The notes under the pieces were generated by a model that saw only the letters and a list, made by a program, of their open reading frames with translations, was not told where the DNA came from and made no database searches. From 13-2-20CM-66-19 sp963760225 (GTDB taxonomy: Bacteria > Pseudomonadota > Gammaproteobacteria > Steroidobacterales > Steroidobacteraceae), in contig CAVXCD010000001.1 of the NCBI GenBank assembly GCA_963760225.1, positions 372,001 through 436,000 on the forward strand: DNA of 64,000 nucleotides. Direction: 5' to 3'. This document shows positions 19,028 through 27,344 of this stretch, piece after piece. Position 1 is the stretch's first letter; each line of letters starts with the position of its first letter. The translations under genes were made by a program, and so were the position numbers.

Positions 19028-20095
19028 TCAGGGCGGGTTCGCGAAGCGCGCGGTGAACGAGGGGTCCGTCAGGCTGTTGAGAAAGGCGATCAGCTCCGCC
19101 TGCTCGGGCGCGCTCAACGGCGCGCGCGGCAGGCGTGGGTCGCGCGCCGGGGCCGCTGCGGCGGCGGTGCGCGCCGCGACTCGTGCGTAGTGGCCGAGCA
19201 CCTCGGAGAGCGTCGCGAAGCGCCCGTCGTGCATGTAGGGGGCGCTGAGCGCGACGTTGCGCAGCGTCGGCACGCGCACCGGCTGCTCGCTCGTGCCGTT
19301 GCTCGCGAAGCTCGCCTTGCCGGTGGCGCCGTGCGCATCGCGCCAGTTGCCCGCGAAATTGAACCCGGAGTGGCAGGACGCGCAGCCGACGCGCGCTGAG
19401 AAGAACAGCGCCATGCCGCGCTTGGCCTGTGCCGACAGCGCCGTGTGCTCGCCGCCGAACACGTAGCGATCGAAGGGCGAGCCGCCGGAGATCAGCGTGC
19501 GCTCGAAGGCGGCGATCGCCTTGACGATGTGATCGAGGCTCACTGCGGCACCAGTGGCCGTGCCCGCCTCGCCGGGAAAAGCAGCCGCGAACGCCGCGGC
19601 GTACTGCGGATCCGCCGCCAGCTGTGCGCACAGCGCACCCTCGCGCCCCAGCACCCCGAGCTCGACCGGATGCGTGTTGAAGAGCGGCACGCGCATCTGC
19701 GCTTCCAGCGAGCGCAGCCGCGGGGTCGTCCAGCCGAAGCTGAGGTTATAGGCGACGTTCACCAGCGCCATGGCGTTGTGGGTGAGCTTCACGCCGGTCG
19801 CGCCGAGCGCCACCGGGCGGCCGTCGGAGAAGGCGCGCGCCGGATCGTGGCAGCTGGCGCAGCTGTACTGGCCGGTCACCGCCAGGCGCGGCTCGAAGAA
19901 CAGGCGCCGCCCGAGGGCAACCTTCGCCACCGACATGGGGTTGTCCGCAGGGACCGAAGGTGTCGGGAAGCCGCGCGGCAGCTGCCAGCTCCAGCCGGGT
20001 GCATCCTGGGCGAGCGTGGCGGGTGCACCGGGTGCGCCGCAGGGCCAGCCCGCCAGTGCCGCCACCAGCAGCGCGGCGTGGCGCCGCGCGATCAC
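19028..20095 (-). CDS. Di-haem cytochrome c peroxidase / MauG-family protein
   Basis: About 355 residues, periplasmic: hydrophobic signal sequence, then two CASCH haem c sites at about 79-83 and 238-242, and a late YMHDGRFATLSEVL segment that holds the distal Met/His-type ligand region of CcpA/MauG proteins. Expected to reduce hydrogen peroxide or carry out MauG-like oxidation. The start is GTG at 20095, only two bases beyond the stop of the upstream TPR gene, so the two are surely co-transcribed. The TPR partner may help recruit or mature the substrate (inference). Confidence 0.88.
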   Translation of the reverse strand: MIARRHAALLVAALAGWPCGAPGAPATLAQDAPGWSWQLPRGFPTPSVPADNPMSVAKVALGRRLFFEPRLAVTGQYSCASCHDPARAFSDGRPVALGATGVKLTHNAMALVNVAYNLSFGWTTPRLRSLEAQMRVPLFNTHPVELGVLGREGALCAQLAADPQYAAAFAAAFPGEAGTATGAAVSLDHIVKAIAAFERTLISGGSPFDRYVFGGEHTALSAQAKRGMALFFSARVGCASCHSGFNFAGNWRDAHGATGKASFASNGTSEQPVRVPTLRNVALSAPYMHDGRFATLSEVLGHYARVAARTAAAAAPARDPRLPRAPLSAPEQAELIAFLNSLTDPSFTARFANPP

Positions 20096-20097
20096 CG

Positions 20098-20850
20098 CTA
20101 GCGCCAGGCGGCGGCGGTACCCGCGCGCGTCAGCGCCGCGGTCTGCCCGGCGATCTGCGTGCGCTCCTGGATCCACTTGTCGAAATCATCGAGGCTCGTG
20201 GCTTGTGCCTGCGGCGCATCCGCAGCGCTCGCCCCCACCGTGCTCGCGCCTGCCGTGCTCGCCCCCGCCGTGCCGGCGCCGGCACCGCCGGTACGCTGTG
20301 CCGCGACCCAGCCCTTCATGGCCGTGAGGAGCTTGGCGGCGAGCGCGCGGTTGCCCGCATACAGGTCGAGATAAGCCTGCTGGGCGTCGGGAATACGGCT
20401 AAGACCTAAGTACGCCTCACCGCGATACTCGAGCGCATCCGCATAACCCGGCTTGAGCTCGAGCGCTTTCGCGTAGGCGGCGAGTGCCTCGTCGTAGTTG
20501 CCGAGCTTGCGATGGGTGTAGCCGAGGTAGTTCCAGGCCTCGGCCAGCGTCGCATCGAGCCCGACGGCCTCGCGGAACTTCGCGTTGGCGGAGGCGTATG
20601 CGTCATGCGCCTCGCGTGCGGCCTTGTCCTTGCGGCCGGCGTCGGTCGCAGCGTCCGCGGCCGCCTGCGCCTTGTCGGCCTTCTTCGCGTCGCGCACGCC
20701 GTCGTTGTACGCCGTCTGCGCCTTCTGCTGCGGCGTATCGACGCGCGGCATGCTGGGCATGGAGGGCCGGCTCATCATGCCGCCGTTCGCCCACGCCACG
20801 GGCGCGAGTCCGACCAGCAGGCAGCCGCAGAGCATGGGCAGGGTTCGCAT
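20098..20850 (-). CDS. Periplasmic TPR protein
   Basis: About 250 residues. Signal peptide (MRTLPMLCGCLLVGLAPVAWA), a Met/Pro/Ser-rich linker, an Ala/Lys-rich helical stretch, then two or more TPR units (AWNYLGYTHRKLGNYDEALAAYAKAL; ADALEYRGEAYLGLSRIPDAQQAY). The tail holds a short Gly-Ala-Ser-Thr repeat (TAGASTAGASTVGAS). The start at 20850 is backed by an AAAGAGGAG ribosome-binding site. It immediately precedes the di-haem peroxidase gene, suggesting a scaffold or adaptor role. Confidence 0.85.
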   Translation of the reverse strand: MRTLPMLCGCLLVGLAPVAWANGGMMSRPSMPSMPRVDTPQQKAQTAYNDGVRDAKKADKAQAAADAATDAGRKDKAAREAHDAYASANAKFREAVGLDATLAEAWNYLGYTHRKLGNYDEALAAYAKALELKPGYADALEYRGEAYLGLSRIPDAQQAYLDLYAGNRALAAKLLTAMKGWVAAQRTGGAGAGTAGASTAGASTVGASAADAPQAQATSLDDFDKWIQERTQIAGQTAALTRAGTAAAWR

Positions 20851-20943
20851 AAGGGGCTCCTCTTTACCGCTATGCTGCAACGAGGCCGCGCCGGACGGCA
20901 ACCGCGCGGGCCCGCCGGCGCAGCGCCGCGGCGTTCCCGCAGG

Positions 20944-21477
20944 TCATTCCTTCGCCGGCGGCGCCGAGGACCAGTGGGCGTCGCGGAAGGTCCACTCGCC
21001 CGCGTGCCGCTCGGCGACGGCGCTGAAGTAGCCGCGATCAGTGTGGGCCTGCCCCTGCGGATTCACCTGCACTTCGCTGTAGGAGCTCGCCACCACCGCG
21101 TAGTGCGCGGTCAGGGGGTCGATGCGCAGATCCTCCCCCCAGGTGAGCTCGATCCGCTGGATCATCGCAGGAAGCGCCGCAATGGCGCGGCCGGCTGTGG
21201 CGCTGTCGGCAAACTGCAGCTGCCCGTTGACCGCCATGAAGAAAGACGGCGTGTCGGAGAAGTGCCTCCGCCAGGCGGTCGGGCCGTGGGCGGTGACGTC
21301 CTGCGCCACCGCGAGCACGAACCGGCGCACGCTGGCCGCGACCGCAGCGCGCGCTTGCGGTGTCAGCGCCTGCCCGTCGGCGGCGCTCGGTCCGCCCCAG
21401 CTGAGGGCGGTGAGCACGCCGAGCGCAGCGAGTGCGGTGAGCGTCACGAGGGGCGTACGTCGTCTCACCGTTACCAC
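20944..21477 (-). CDS. Exported NTF2-like/SnoaL-like protein of unknown role
   Basis: About 177 residues with an N-terminal hydrophobic segment (LVTLTALAALGVLTALSWGG) that is a signal peptide or membrane anchor, followed by an NTF2-like alpha+beta core (VRRFVLAVAQDVTAHGPTAWRRHF; AVVASSYSEV; GYFSAVAERHAGEWTFRDAHWS), similar to DUF4440/SnoaL_3 proteins. Function unknown. The GTG at 21477 overlaps the stop of gloB; a second GTG nine bases downstream is equally possible. It is probably translated together with gloB. Confidence 0.7.
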   Translation of the reverse strand: MVTVRRRTPLVTLTALAALGVLTALSWGGPSAADGQALTPQARAAVAASVRRFVLAVAQDVTAHGPTAWRRHFSDTPSFFMAVNGQLQFADSATAGRAIAALPAMIQRIELTWGEDLRIDPLTAHYAVVASSYSEVQVNPQGQAHTDRGYFSAVAERHAGEWTFRDAHWSSAPPAKE

Positions 21478-22262
21478 CGGTTACGCAGCTCGCGCAGCTT
21501 CACGAACACCGTTTCCGCGTCCGGCCGCTCGTCGAGGTCGGGGAACACCGCGCGCAGCCGCGCCAGCAGTTGCGGGTTCTGCAGCCGGAAGAAGCTGTTG
21601 ACACGCTTCTCCTGCCCGAGCGTCGTGACCACGGCTTGCGCCGGCTCATGGCGGCGCGCCGCCTCGAGCAGCGCCGGTGCGTCGGGGTTGTCCGGCTCGC
21701 GGTCGAGGGTGAACTCGAGGTTGCGGGCGAGGTACTCGTGGCCCGGGTAGACGCGCGTCGCGTCGGGGAGCCGGGCGAGCTGCGTGGCGAAGGTGCGGTA
21801 AAGCGCATGCGGCTCGCCGCCGTTGTAGCAGTTGCCCGCGCCCGCGTTGAACAGCGTATCGCCGCAGAACAGCGCCGGCTGCTCGGTATGCGACAGCAGG
21901 CACACGTGCGTCATGGTGTGACCGGGCGTGTCGAGGCACTCGAGCTCGACGCTGCGGCCGACGCGGATCACGTCGCCGGCGGTGAGTCCGACGTCCACCC
22001 CGCCGATGCGCGCGGCCGCCCCGGCGTGCGCCAGCACGCGCGCCTGCGTGGCGTCTTTGAGCCCGGCGTTGCCGCCGGTATGGTCGTGGTGCTCATGGGT
22101 GTTGAGTATCTGCGTGATCTGCCAGCCGCGGCGGCGCGCCGCGTCGAGGCACAGCCGCCACTCGAGCGGATCGACGGCGAGCGCCTCGCCGCTTTGCGGA
22201 CAGGCGAGCAGATAGTGGAAATTGCGCAGCGAATTTCCCGACCAGATGCGCTCGATCAACAT
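21471..22262 (-). CDS. gloB: Hydroxyacylglutathione hydrolase (glyoxalase II)
   Basis: A 263-residue metallo-beta-lactamase-fold enzyme. The metal motif THEHHDH (55-61) and further ligands in DTPGHTMTH, FCGDTLF and YPGHEY are all present, as is the C-terminal KRVNSFFRLQNP segment that binds glutathione. Hydrolyses S-D-lactoylglutathione to D-lactate and glutathione in methylglyoxal detoxification. ATG at 22262; divergent from a small conserved gene 69 bases away. Confidence 0.94.
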   Translation of the reverse strand: MLIERIWSGNSLRNFHYLLACPQSGEALAVDPLEWRLCLDAARRRGWQITQILNTHEHHDHTGGNAGLKDATQARVLAHAGAAARIGGVDVGLTAGDVIRVGRSVELECLDTPGHTMTHVCLLSHTEQPALFCGDTLFNAGAGNCYNGGEPHALYRTFATQLARLPDATRVYPGHEYLARNLEFTLDREPDNPDAPALLEAARRHEPAQAVVTTLGQEKRVNSFFRLQNPQLLARLRAVFPDLDERPDAETVFVKLRELRNRW

Positions 22263-22331
22263 AACGACGTGGCCCGCCTGGGATTTTCCCGCAACGTACC
22301 CCTAAACGGCGGCACGCGCCATAATGACTCC

Positions 22332-22781
22332 ATGAGTCATACGTTTCTGTTTCAGCCCGCGGTGTGGACGGCGGCGGGAACGTTCTGGCGCGCCGACGGC
22401 GAGGCGCTGGAGGCGGTGGGACGCACCGAGATTGCGCATCGCCCCGAGTGCTGGCTGCTGTCGGGGACGCTCAAGGTGCTGGGCGCGCCGCCGGCGGAGT
22501 TCAAGCATGCCTACTGGATCGAGCCGCCGGCGCCGGGCGGCGGCAGCCTCAAGTGGACGTTCGAGAACGAGATGTTCGGCAAGCTCGAGGGACGCTTCGC
22601 CGTCATCGGCCCTTCCATCCTCTCGGTGTACGGCTGCGAGACTTCCGGCTACCACGGCGCGGAGCACTTAGGTCAGCTGGACGATGACACCTACCGCTCG
22701 ACCGGCATGCTGCTGCTGAAGGACAAGATCGCCTATTCCTGGCAGATGCTGCTCAAGCGCGCGGCCGCCGGCATGGCGTGA
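22332..22781 (+). CDS. Conserved protein of unknown function
   Basis: A 149-residue cytoplasmic protein, no signal peptide or membrane segment. Rich in beta strands and aromatic residues (FQPAVWTAAGTFWRADGEAL; WTFENEMFGKLEGRFAVIGPSILSVYGCE). Its pattern is reminiscent of lipocalin/heme-binding-like beta-barrel families but I cannot name it. The ATG lies 69 bases from the divergent gloB, sharing a promoter region, which may hint at a detoxification or stress role. It converges on ctaB. Confidence 0.75.
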   Translation: MSHTFLFQPAVWTAAGTFWRADGEALEAVGRTEIAHRPECWLLSGTLKVLGAPPAEFKHAYWIEPPAPGGGSLKWTFENEMFGKLEGRFAVIGPSILSVYGCETSGYHGAEHLGQLDDDTYRSTGMLLLKDKIAYSWQMLLKRAAAGMA

Positions 22782-22812
22782 CTCACCCGGCGGCCGGCGT
22801 CACGCGAACCGC

Positions 22813-23718
22813 TCACGGCGCCGTGGCGCGCAGCCCCGGCAGGTAATGATCCACGAGCAATGCGGCGAACAGCCACATGAGATAGGTCACCGAGAAGCGG
22901 AACACGCGCATCGGCAGCTCCTCGCGCGCACTGATCTTGAGCGCCAGCGCGTGGTAGAGGAAGCGCGCGTTCAGCACCAGCGCGACCGCCAGGTACAGAA
23001 GACCGCTCATGCCGGTGAGGAACGGCATGAGCGTCACCACGGTGAGCAGCACGGTGTACAAAAGCACCTGCAGGCGCGTGTAGGCGAGCCCGTGCGTCAC
23101 CGGCAGCATCGGGATGCCGGCCTTGGCGTACTCGTCGCGGCGCGCGATCGCCAGCGCCCAGAAATGCGGCGGGGTCCACACGAAGATGATGAGGAACAGC
23201 AGCAGCGCGTTCGGATCGACGCTGTTGGTGACCGCCGCCCACCCCAGCACCGGCGGCGCGGCGCCCGCTGCCCCGCCGATGACGATGTTCTGCGAGGTCG
23301 CGCGCTTCAGCCACACGGTGTAGATCACCGCGTAGCCGATCAGCGAGGCGAAGGTGAGCGCCGCGGTGAGCAGGTTCACCAGGAACGCGAGCAGCGCCAT
23401 GGCGGTGACGCCGAGCAGCGCCGCGAAGGCGAGCGCGCGGCGCTCGCTCAGCGCGCCGCTCGGCAGCGGCCGGCCGCGGGTGCGCGCCATCTGCTCATCG
23501 ATGCGGCGGTCGAGCACGTGATTTAGCGTGGCGGCGCACGCCGCCGCGAGCGCGATCCCGGCATTGCCCCACAGCAGCGCATCGAGCGGCGGCATGCCCG
23601 GGCTCGCCAGCAGCGTGCCGACGATCGCCGTGAAGGTGATGAGCGCCACCACCTTCGGCTTGGTGAGCTCCAGGTAGCGGCGCCACAGCGCGGGCGCGTG
23701 GGGGGCGAGCGTCGTCAT
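22813..23718 (-). CDS. ctaB: Protohaem IX farnesyltransferase (haem O synthase)
   Basis: A 301-residue UbiA-family membrane enzyme with about nine membrane segments. The prenyl diphosphate site NHVLDRRIDEQMARTRGRPLP is followed by the second, less acidic loop YTVWLKRATSQNIVIGGAAGA, diagnostic for CyoE/CtaB. Adds a farnesyl group to haem B to give haem O. Its ATG overlaps the stop of ctaA (ATGA), so the two haem A synthesis steps are coupled. Last gene of the oxidase-assembly run. Confidence 0.95.
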   Translation of the reverse strand: MTTLAPHAPALWRRYLELTKPKVVALITFTAIVGTLLASPGMPPLDALLWGNAGIALAAACAATLNHVLDRRIDEQMARTRGRPLPSGALSERRALAFAALLGVTAMALLAFLVNLLTAALTFASLIGYAVIYTVWLKRATSQNIVIGGAAGAAPPVLGWAAVTNSVDPNALLLFLIIFVWTPPHFWALAIARRDEYAKAGIPMLPVTHGLAYTRLQVLLYTVLLTVVTLMPFLTGMSGLLYLAVALVLNARFLYHALALKISAREELPMRVFRFSVTYLMWLFAALLVDHYLPGLRATAP

Positions 23719-24755
23719 CGGGCACTCAGTGATCGCAGCAGCGCGAGGGTGGCGAGCAGCAGCAGCGCAGCCCCGGCAGTGTGCAGCGTGGCGAGCCACA
23801 GTGGAAAGCCCTTGAGCACCAGCGACACGCCGATGGCGAGCTGCAGCGCGAGCGCCGCCAGCAGCGCCCACGCCCACGGGCGCGCAGCGGCGAAACCGCG
23901 CCGGCGCAGCAGCACGTACAGCGCGGCGAGGGTGAGCATGATGGCGGCGAGCAGCGCGCTCAGGCGATGCGCCAGATCGATGGCGACGCGCGAGGGGTTG
24001 TCGAGCACCCCGCCTTCGTAGTCGATGTTGAGTCCGTGCCACAGTGCGAAGGCGTGGCGGAAGTCAGCGTGCGGCCACCAGACGCCCTGGCAGGTGGGCA
24101 AGTCCGGGCAGGCGATGGCGGCATAGTTGCTGCTGGTCCAGCCGCCGAGCGCGATCTGCAGCAGCAGCGCGCCAAATCCGAGCAGTGCGAGCAGGCGGGC
24201 GTGCGCCAGCGGCGAGCCGCCGCCGCCGCTGATGACGCGGCTCGCGCTGTGCAGCGCAGTGCTGCCCCAGGAGCCACGTGGCAGCGACAGCGTCAGCCAC
24301 CACAAGAGCGCCAGCGTCGTCATGCCGAACAGCAGGTGCGCCGTGACGATGAGCGGTTTCAGCTGCCAGGTGACGGTCAGCATGCCGAGCAGCGCCTGCA
24401 CCAGCACGGTGGCGAACAGCGCGAGCACCACCGACACGCTCACCACGCGCGCGCGCCGCGCGGCGAGCGCGAGCACCGTGATGAGCGCGATGATCGCGGC
24501 GAGCGTACCGGCTGCGTAGCGGTGGATCATCTCGCGCCAGGCCTTGCCGGCATCGAGCGCCCGGCCGGGATACGCCGGCAGCGCCGCGGCGCTCTGCTCG
24601 GCACCCAGCGGCGAGAGGTGACCGTAGCAGCCCGGCCAATCCGGGCAGCCGAGCCCGGCGGCAGTGAGGCGCACGTAGGCGCCGAGCACCACCACGGCGA
24701 AGCACAGCAGCAGCCCTGCCAGGCACAGGCGGCGTATCCAGCGGGCAACGGACAT
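23715..24755 (-). CDS. ctaA: Haem A synthase (CtaA/COX15)
   Basis: A 346-residue eight-helix membrane protein. The N-terminal half has RLTAAGLGCPDWPGCYG, the cysteine loop of CtaA, then EMIHRYAAG with a haem-ligand His; the second half repeats this as ACPDLPTCQG and DLAHRLSALL plus a final TLHTAGA. Oxidises haem O to haem A for cytochrome aa3. Starts 2 bases after the SCO-like gene and overlaps ctaB. Confidence 0.95.
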   Translation of the reverse strand: MSVARWIRRLCLAGLLLCFAVVVLGAYVRLTAAGLGCPDWPGCYGHLSPLGAEQSAAALPAYPGRALDAGKAWREMIHRYAAGTLAAIIALITVLALAARRARVVSVSVVLALFATVLVQALLGMLTVTWQLKPLIVTAHLLFGMTTLALLWWLTLSLPRGSWGSTALHSASRVISGGGGSPLAHARLLALLGFGALLLQIALGGWTSSNYAAIACPDLPTCQGVWWPHADFRHAFALWHGLNIDYEGGVLDNPSRVAIDLAHRLSALLAAIMLTLAALYVLLRRRGFAAARPWAWALLAALALQLAIGVSLVLKGFPLWLATLHTAGAALLLLATLALLRSLSAR

Positions 24756-24757
24756 GG

Positions 24758-25303
24758 TCAGCCGATCTGCGACAGCCTCAGGAGGTTCTTCAGGTCGAGG
24801 AGCAACCCGCGAGGATTCTGCCGGGCATCGTAGCTCATCATGAGGTTGCCGAGCGGATCGACGAGGAACAGCGTGTGCTCGCGCGCCGCGCGCGGAAAGG
24901 CGCCGAGCAGCCCCTGCGCGGCAGGGGTCGCCGCGTCGAGCACCGTGAGGCCGGGGTGCTCGCGGCCGAGGAACTCGCGGTCGCAGCACGCGGCGGTGGC
25001 GAGGAACACCCGGCTGACGCGCGTCATGTCGGTGCCGAGCGCCAGGCGCGTCTGGCGCATGACCCAAAGCGTCGCGCGGCAGTCGGCGTCGCACTCCCCG
25101 GCGCCGATGTAGACCAGCGACCAGTGCCCCTGCCAGGCGTCCGGCACAAAGACCTGCGGCAGCACCACGGGCGGAGTGATCAGCAGGCCATGGTTCACGT
25201 GCCGCGCCGGGCGCCAGGGGCTGCCGTAGTAGGTGATGAACGCGAGCAGCAGCGGCAGGAAGAACAGCGCCGCCAGCAGCGCCAGCGTGCGCAGGTTGCG
25301 CAT
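24758..25303 (-). CDS. SCO1/SenC-like copper assembly protein of cytochrome c oxidase
   Basis: About 181 residues with one N-terminal membrane anchor (about 6-26) and a thioredoxin-like domain outside. The copper ligands CDADC (C71, C75; CxxxC) and a later EHTLFLVD segment giving the His match SCO proteins, though the domain is shorter and more divergent than classical SCO1. Likely hands copper to the CuA site of subunit II. ATG at 25303 is the start that gives the membrane anchor; this places 109 bases of it inside the predicted 3' end of the SURF1 gene. ctaA follows 2 bases later. Confidence 0.85.
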   Translation of the reverse strand: MRNLRTLALLAALFFLPLLLAFITYYGSPWRPARHVNHGLLITPPVVLPQVFVPDAWQGHWSLVYIGAGECDADCRATLWVMRQTRLALGTDMTRVSRVFLATAACCDREFLGREHPGLTVLDAATPAAQGLLGAFPRAAREHTLFLVDPLGNLMMSYDARQNPRGLLLDLKNLLRLSQIG

Positions 25304-26121
25304 GCGCAGCCGCGCGCGCCCACGCTCGTCGCGCTGGTATCGGCGCTCACTTGGGTGTGCTCTACCACTAGCGTGTGCTCCACCACGCGCCGGCTCGCCA
25401 TGCCCCAGTAGATGAGCGCGAGCAGCGCGAAGCACCACCACTGGATCGCGTAGGCGAAATGCCGCAGCGGCGACAAGCCCGGCGCCTGCCAGTCGCGCAG
25501 GTAGCCTGCAGGGGCACCGGGGTCGAGCAGCAGGATGCGCGGGCTCAACGCCGTGCCGAGCGCGGCGGCGAGTTGCGCCATGTCCGGGAAGCTGGTGACC
25601 TTGGGCCAGCGCGCTCCCGGCTCGGGGGCGGCGCGGCCGCTCTGAAGCCCCGGGCTCGGCAGCATGGCGAGGCGCCCGCTGAGCGTGACGGGGCTCGCGG
25701 CGGGGAGGCTCACGTCCGGCAGCTGCGCGCGCGAGCCGGTAAAGGCCACCCAGCCGCGATCGACGAGCAGGGCGGGCTTATCCGCGCGTGCCAGCGGCGT
25801 CAGCACCTCGTAGCCGGGACGCCCCTGGTAGCTGCGGTTGTCGAGCAGGAACTGGTGCGCGCCGTCGAGCTCGCCGCTGACGCTCACGCGCTGGAACAGC
25901 GGCAGCGCATCCGGCGGGGTCGCGCCCAGGAGCAGCGTGCGCTCGGCGCCGCGGGCGAAGCGCGCCCCTTCCGCGCTGCGCAGCACGCCCTTGTGCCATT
26001 GCCACACGCCGAGCCGCACGCACACCGCGGCGGCGAGCAGTGCCAGCAGCGTGACCCCGGCGGTGGGTGCGAAGCGGCGCCGCCCGCTCAATCGCGGCGC
26101 CCCGATGCGCGATTGCTCCAC
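25195..26121 (-). CDS. SURF1-family cytochrome oxidase assembly protein
   Basis: A 308-residue protein with two membrane segments, near the N-terminus (VTLLALLAAAVCVRLGVWQW, which includes the conserved GxWQ) and near residue 220 (HFAYAIQWWCFALLALIYW). The conserved RPGYEVLTPL, VDRGWV and RHFAYAIQWW blocks are there. Helps insert haem A into subunit I. GTG start at 26121. The usual C-terminus would come soon after YWGMASRR; here the frame runs on for about 70 residues over the SCO-like gene, with a tandem VVEHT repeat. A one-base shift would end the protein at an early TAG, so either a long overlap or an indel is present. Confidence 0.85.
   Translation of the reverse strand: MEQSRIGAPRLSGRRRFAPTAGVTLLALLAAAVCVRLGVWQWHKGVLRSAEGARFARGAERTLLLGATPPDALPLFQRVSVSGELDGAHQFLLDNRSYQGRPGYEVLTPLARADKPALLVDRGWVAFTGSRAQLPDVSLPAASPVTLSGRLAMLPSPGLQSGRAAPEPGARWPKVTSFPDMAQLAAALGTALSPRILLLDPGAPAGYLRDWQAPGLSPLRHFAYAIQWWCFALLALIYWGMASRRVVEHTLVVEHTQVSADTSATSVGARGCACATCARWRCWRRCSSCRCCSRSSPTTAAPGARRGT
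25354..25386. repeat. Imperfect tandem 18-base repeat in the SURF1 3' end
   Basis: Two copies of a 15-base core (GGTGTGCTCTACCAC at 25354-25368 and CGTGTGCTCCACCAC at 25372-25386, plus strand) with an 18-base period. On the minus strand they encode VVEHT twice at the point where SURF1 homology ends. It looks like a small tandem duplication. Confidence 0.75.
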
Positions 26122-26148
26122 GGCGCGTGCGCGCTACACTGACCCGGC

Positions 26149-26373
26149 ATGCAACATCTCCTCTGGCTCGCGGTGCTGGTGTGTCTCATCGCGATCGTCG
26201 CAAGCCTCGGCTCGGCGCTGTTCCATCTGTCGCGCGGTACGGTGGAGGATTCGCGCAAGCTGGCGCGCGCCCTCACGGTGCGCATCGCCCTGTCGATACT
26301 GCTGTTCGCGCTGTTGATGCTGGCCTGGTACTTCGGACTCATCACGCCTCACCAGCTGCAGGCCGCCCCGTAG
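26149..26373 (+). CDS. Twin-transmembrane protein, DUF2909 family
   Basis: A 74-residue protein with two hydrophobic helices (about 4-25 and 47-66) separated by a charged turn (RGTVEDSRKLARALTVR), the plan of the DUF2909 family commonly found, as here, in the middle of cytochrome c oxidase clusters on the opposite strand between ctaE and SURF1. Role unknown; probably an assembly or stability factor (inference from context). ATG is 27 bases from the divergent SURF1 start. Confidence 0.88.
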   Translation: MQHLLWLAVLVCLIAIVASLGSALFHLSRGTVEDSRKLARALTVRIALSILLFALLMLAWYFGLITPHQLQAAP

Positions 26374-26412
26374 GCAGCCGTGAAGCTGCCAGCGCTGCGC
26401 CGCGCGCAGCGC
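26373..26412. terminator. Candidate bidirectional terminator between convergent genes
   Basis: Between the DUF2909 stop and the ctaE stop are two perfect hairpins: GGCAGC at 26373-26378 pairs with GCTGCC at 26385-26390, and GCGCTGCG at 26392-26399 pairs with CGCAGCGC at 26405-26412. Neither has a clear T-tract, so termination is inferred from position and stem strength. Confidence 0.45.
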
Positions 26413-26424
26413 GCGCGGTGAGTG

Positions 26425-27327
26425 CTACAGCCAGTAGACGAAGATAAACAGGCCGAGCCACACCACGTCGACGAAGTGCCAGTACCAGGCGACCGCCTCG
26501 AAGGCGAAGTGCCGCTCGGGGGTGAAGTGCCCGCGCAGCACGCGCAGCCAGATCACGGTGAGCATGATTGCGCCGATCGTCACGTGCAGCCCGTGGAAGC
26601 CGGTCAGCATGAAGAAGGTGGAGCCGTAGATGCCGGTCGACAGGCGCAGGCCCATGTCGCGGTAGGCTTCGCCGTACTCGTGGGCCTGCAGCCCGACGAA
26701 GGTGAATCCCAGCAGGAAGGTGAGCGCCAGGAACAGCGTCAGGCGGCCGCGGTGGCCGGCGCGCAGCGCGTGGTGTGCGATGGTCACGGTGAGGCCGCTG
26801 GTGAGCAGGATCGCGGTGTTGATCGCCGGGATCGGCACCGCCGGCATGGGGCTGAAGGTGCCATTGGCGAGTCCGCCGACGTGCGCCGGGCCGTTGGTCG
26901 GCCAGACCGCCTCGAATTGCGGCCAGAGGATGAAGTTGCTGAACACCTTCACGCCCTGTCCGCCGAGCCACGGCACCGACAGCACGCGCGCATAGAACAG
27001 CGCGCCGAAGAAGGCCGCGAAGAACATCACCTCGGAGAAGATGAACCACATCATCCCCATGCGGAAGCTGCGGTCGACCTGCAGATTGAAGGTGCCGCGC
27101 TGGTTCTCGCCGATGACCAGCGAAAACCAGCCGAAGAACAGGTACGCGAGCAGCACCGCTCCGGGCACGAACGACCACGGCCCCGCCCAGTCGTTCAGGT
27201 AGGCGATCGCGCCCGCCATGAGGCAGAACAGCGCGATCGAGCCGCGGATCGGCCACGGGCTGTTCTGCGGGATGTAGTAGGGGTTGTCTGCGCTCGCGTG
27301 CGCTTCGCTATGGGATGCGTCGGCCAT
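26425..27327 (-). CDS. ctaE: Cytochrome c oxidase subunit III
   Basis: A 300-residue seven-helix subunit. Characteristic segments: FIFSEVMFFAAFFGALFY, ILLTSGLTVTIAHHAL, LQAHEYGEAY and TGFHGLHVTIGA, ending in WHFVDVVWLGLFIFVYWL. Stabilises the catalytic core and proton uptake of the aa3-type oxidase in the inner membrane. ATG at 27327, 17 bases after ctaG. Confidence 0.97.
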   Translation of the reverse strand: MADASHSEAHASADNPYYIPQNSPWPIRGSIALFCLMAGAIAYLNDWAGPWSFVPGAVLLAYLFFGWFSLVIGENQRGTFNLQVDRSFRMGMMWFIFSEVMFFAAFFGALFYARVLSVPWLGGQGVKVFSNFILWPQFEAVWPTNGPAHVGGLANGTFSPMPAVPIPAINTAILLTSGLTVTIAHHALRAGHRGRLTLFLALTFLLGFTFVGLQAHEYGEAYRDMGLRLSTGIYGSTFFMLTGFHGLHVTIGAIMLTVIWLRVLRGHFTPERHFAFEAVAWYWHFVDVVWLGLFIFVYWL

Positions 27328-27344
27328 GTTGCTCTTTCGAAGCC

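Noticed and set aside
26149..26373. DUF2909 gene as a shadow of SURF1/ctaE
   Set aside because: It is outside both coding regions and has two clean helices and a family match, so it was kept as a gene.
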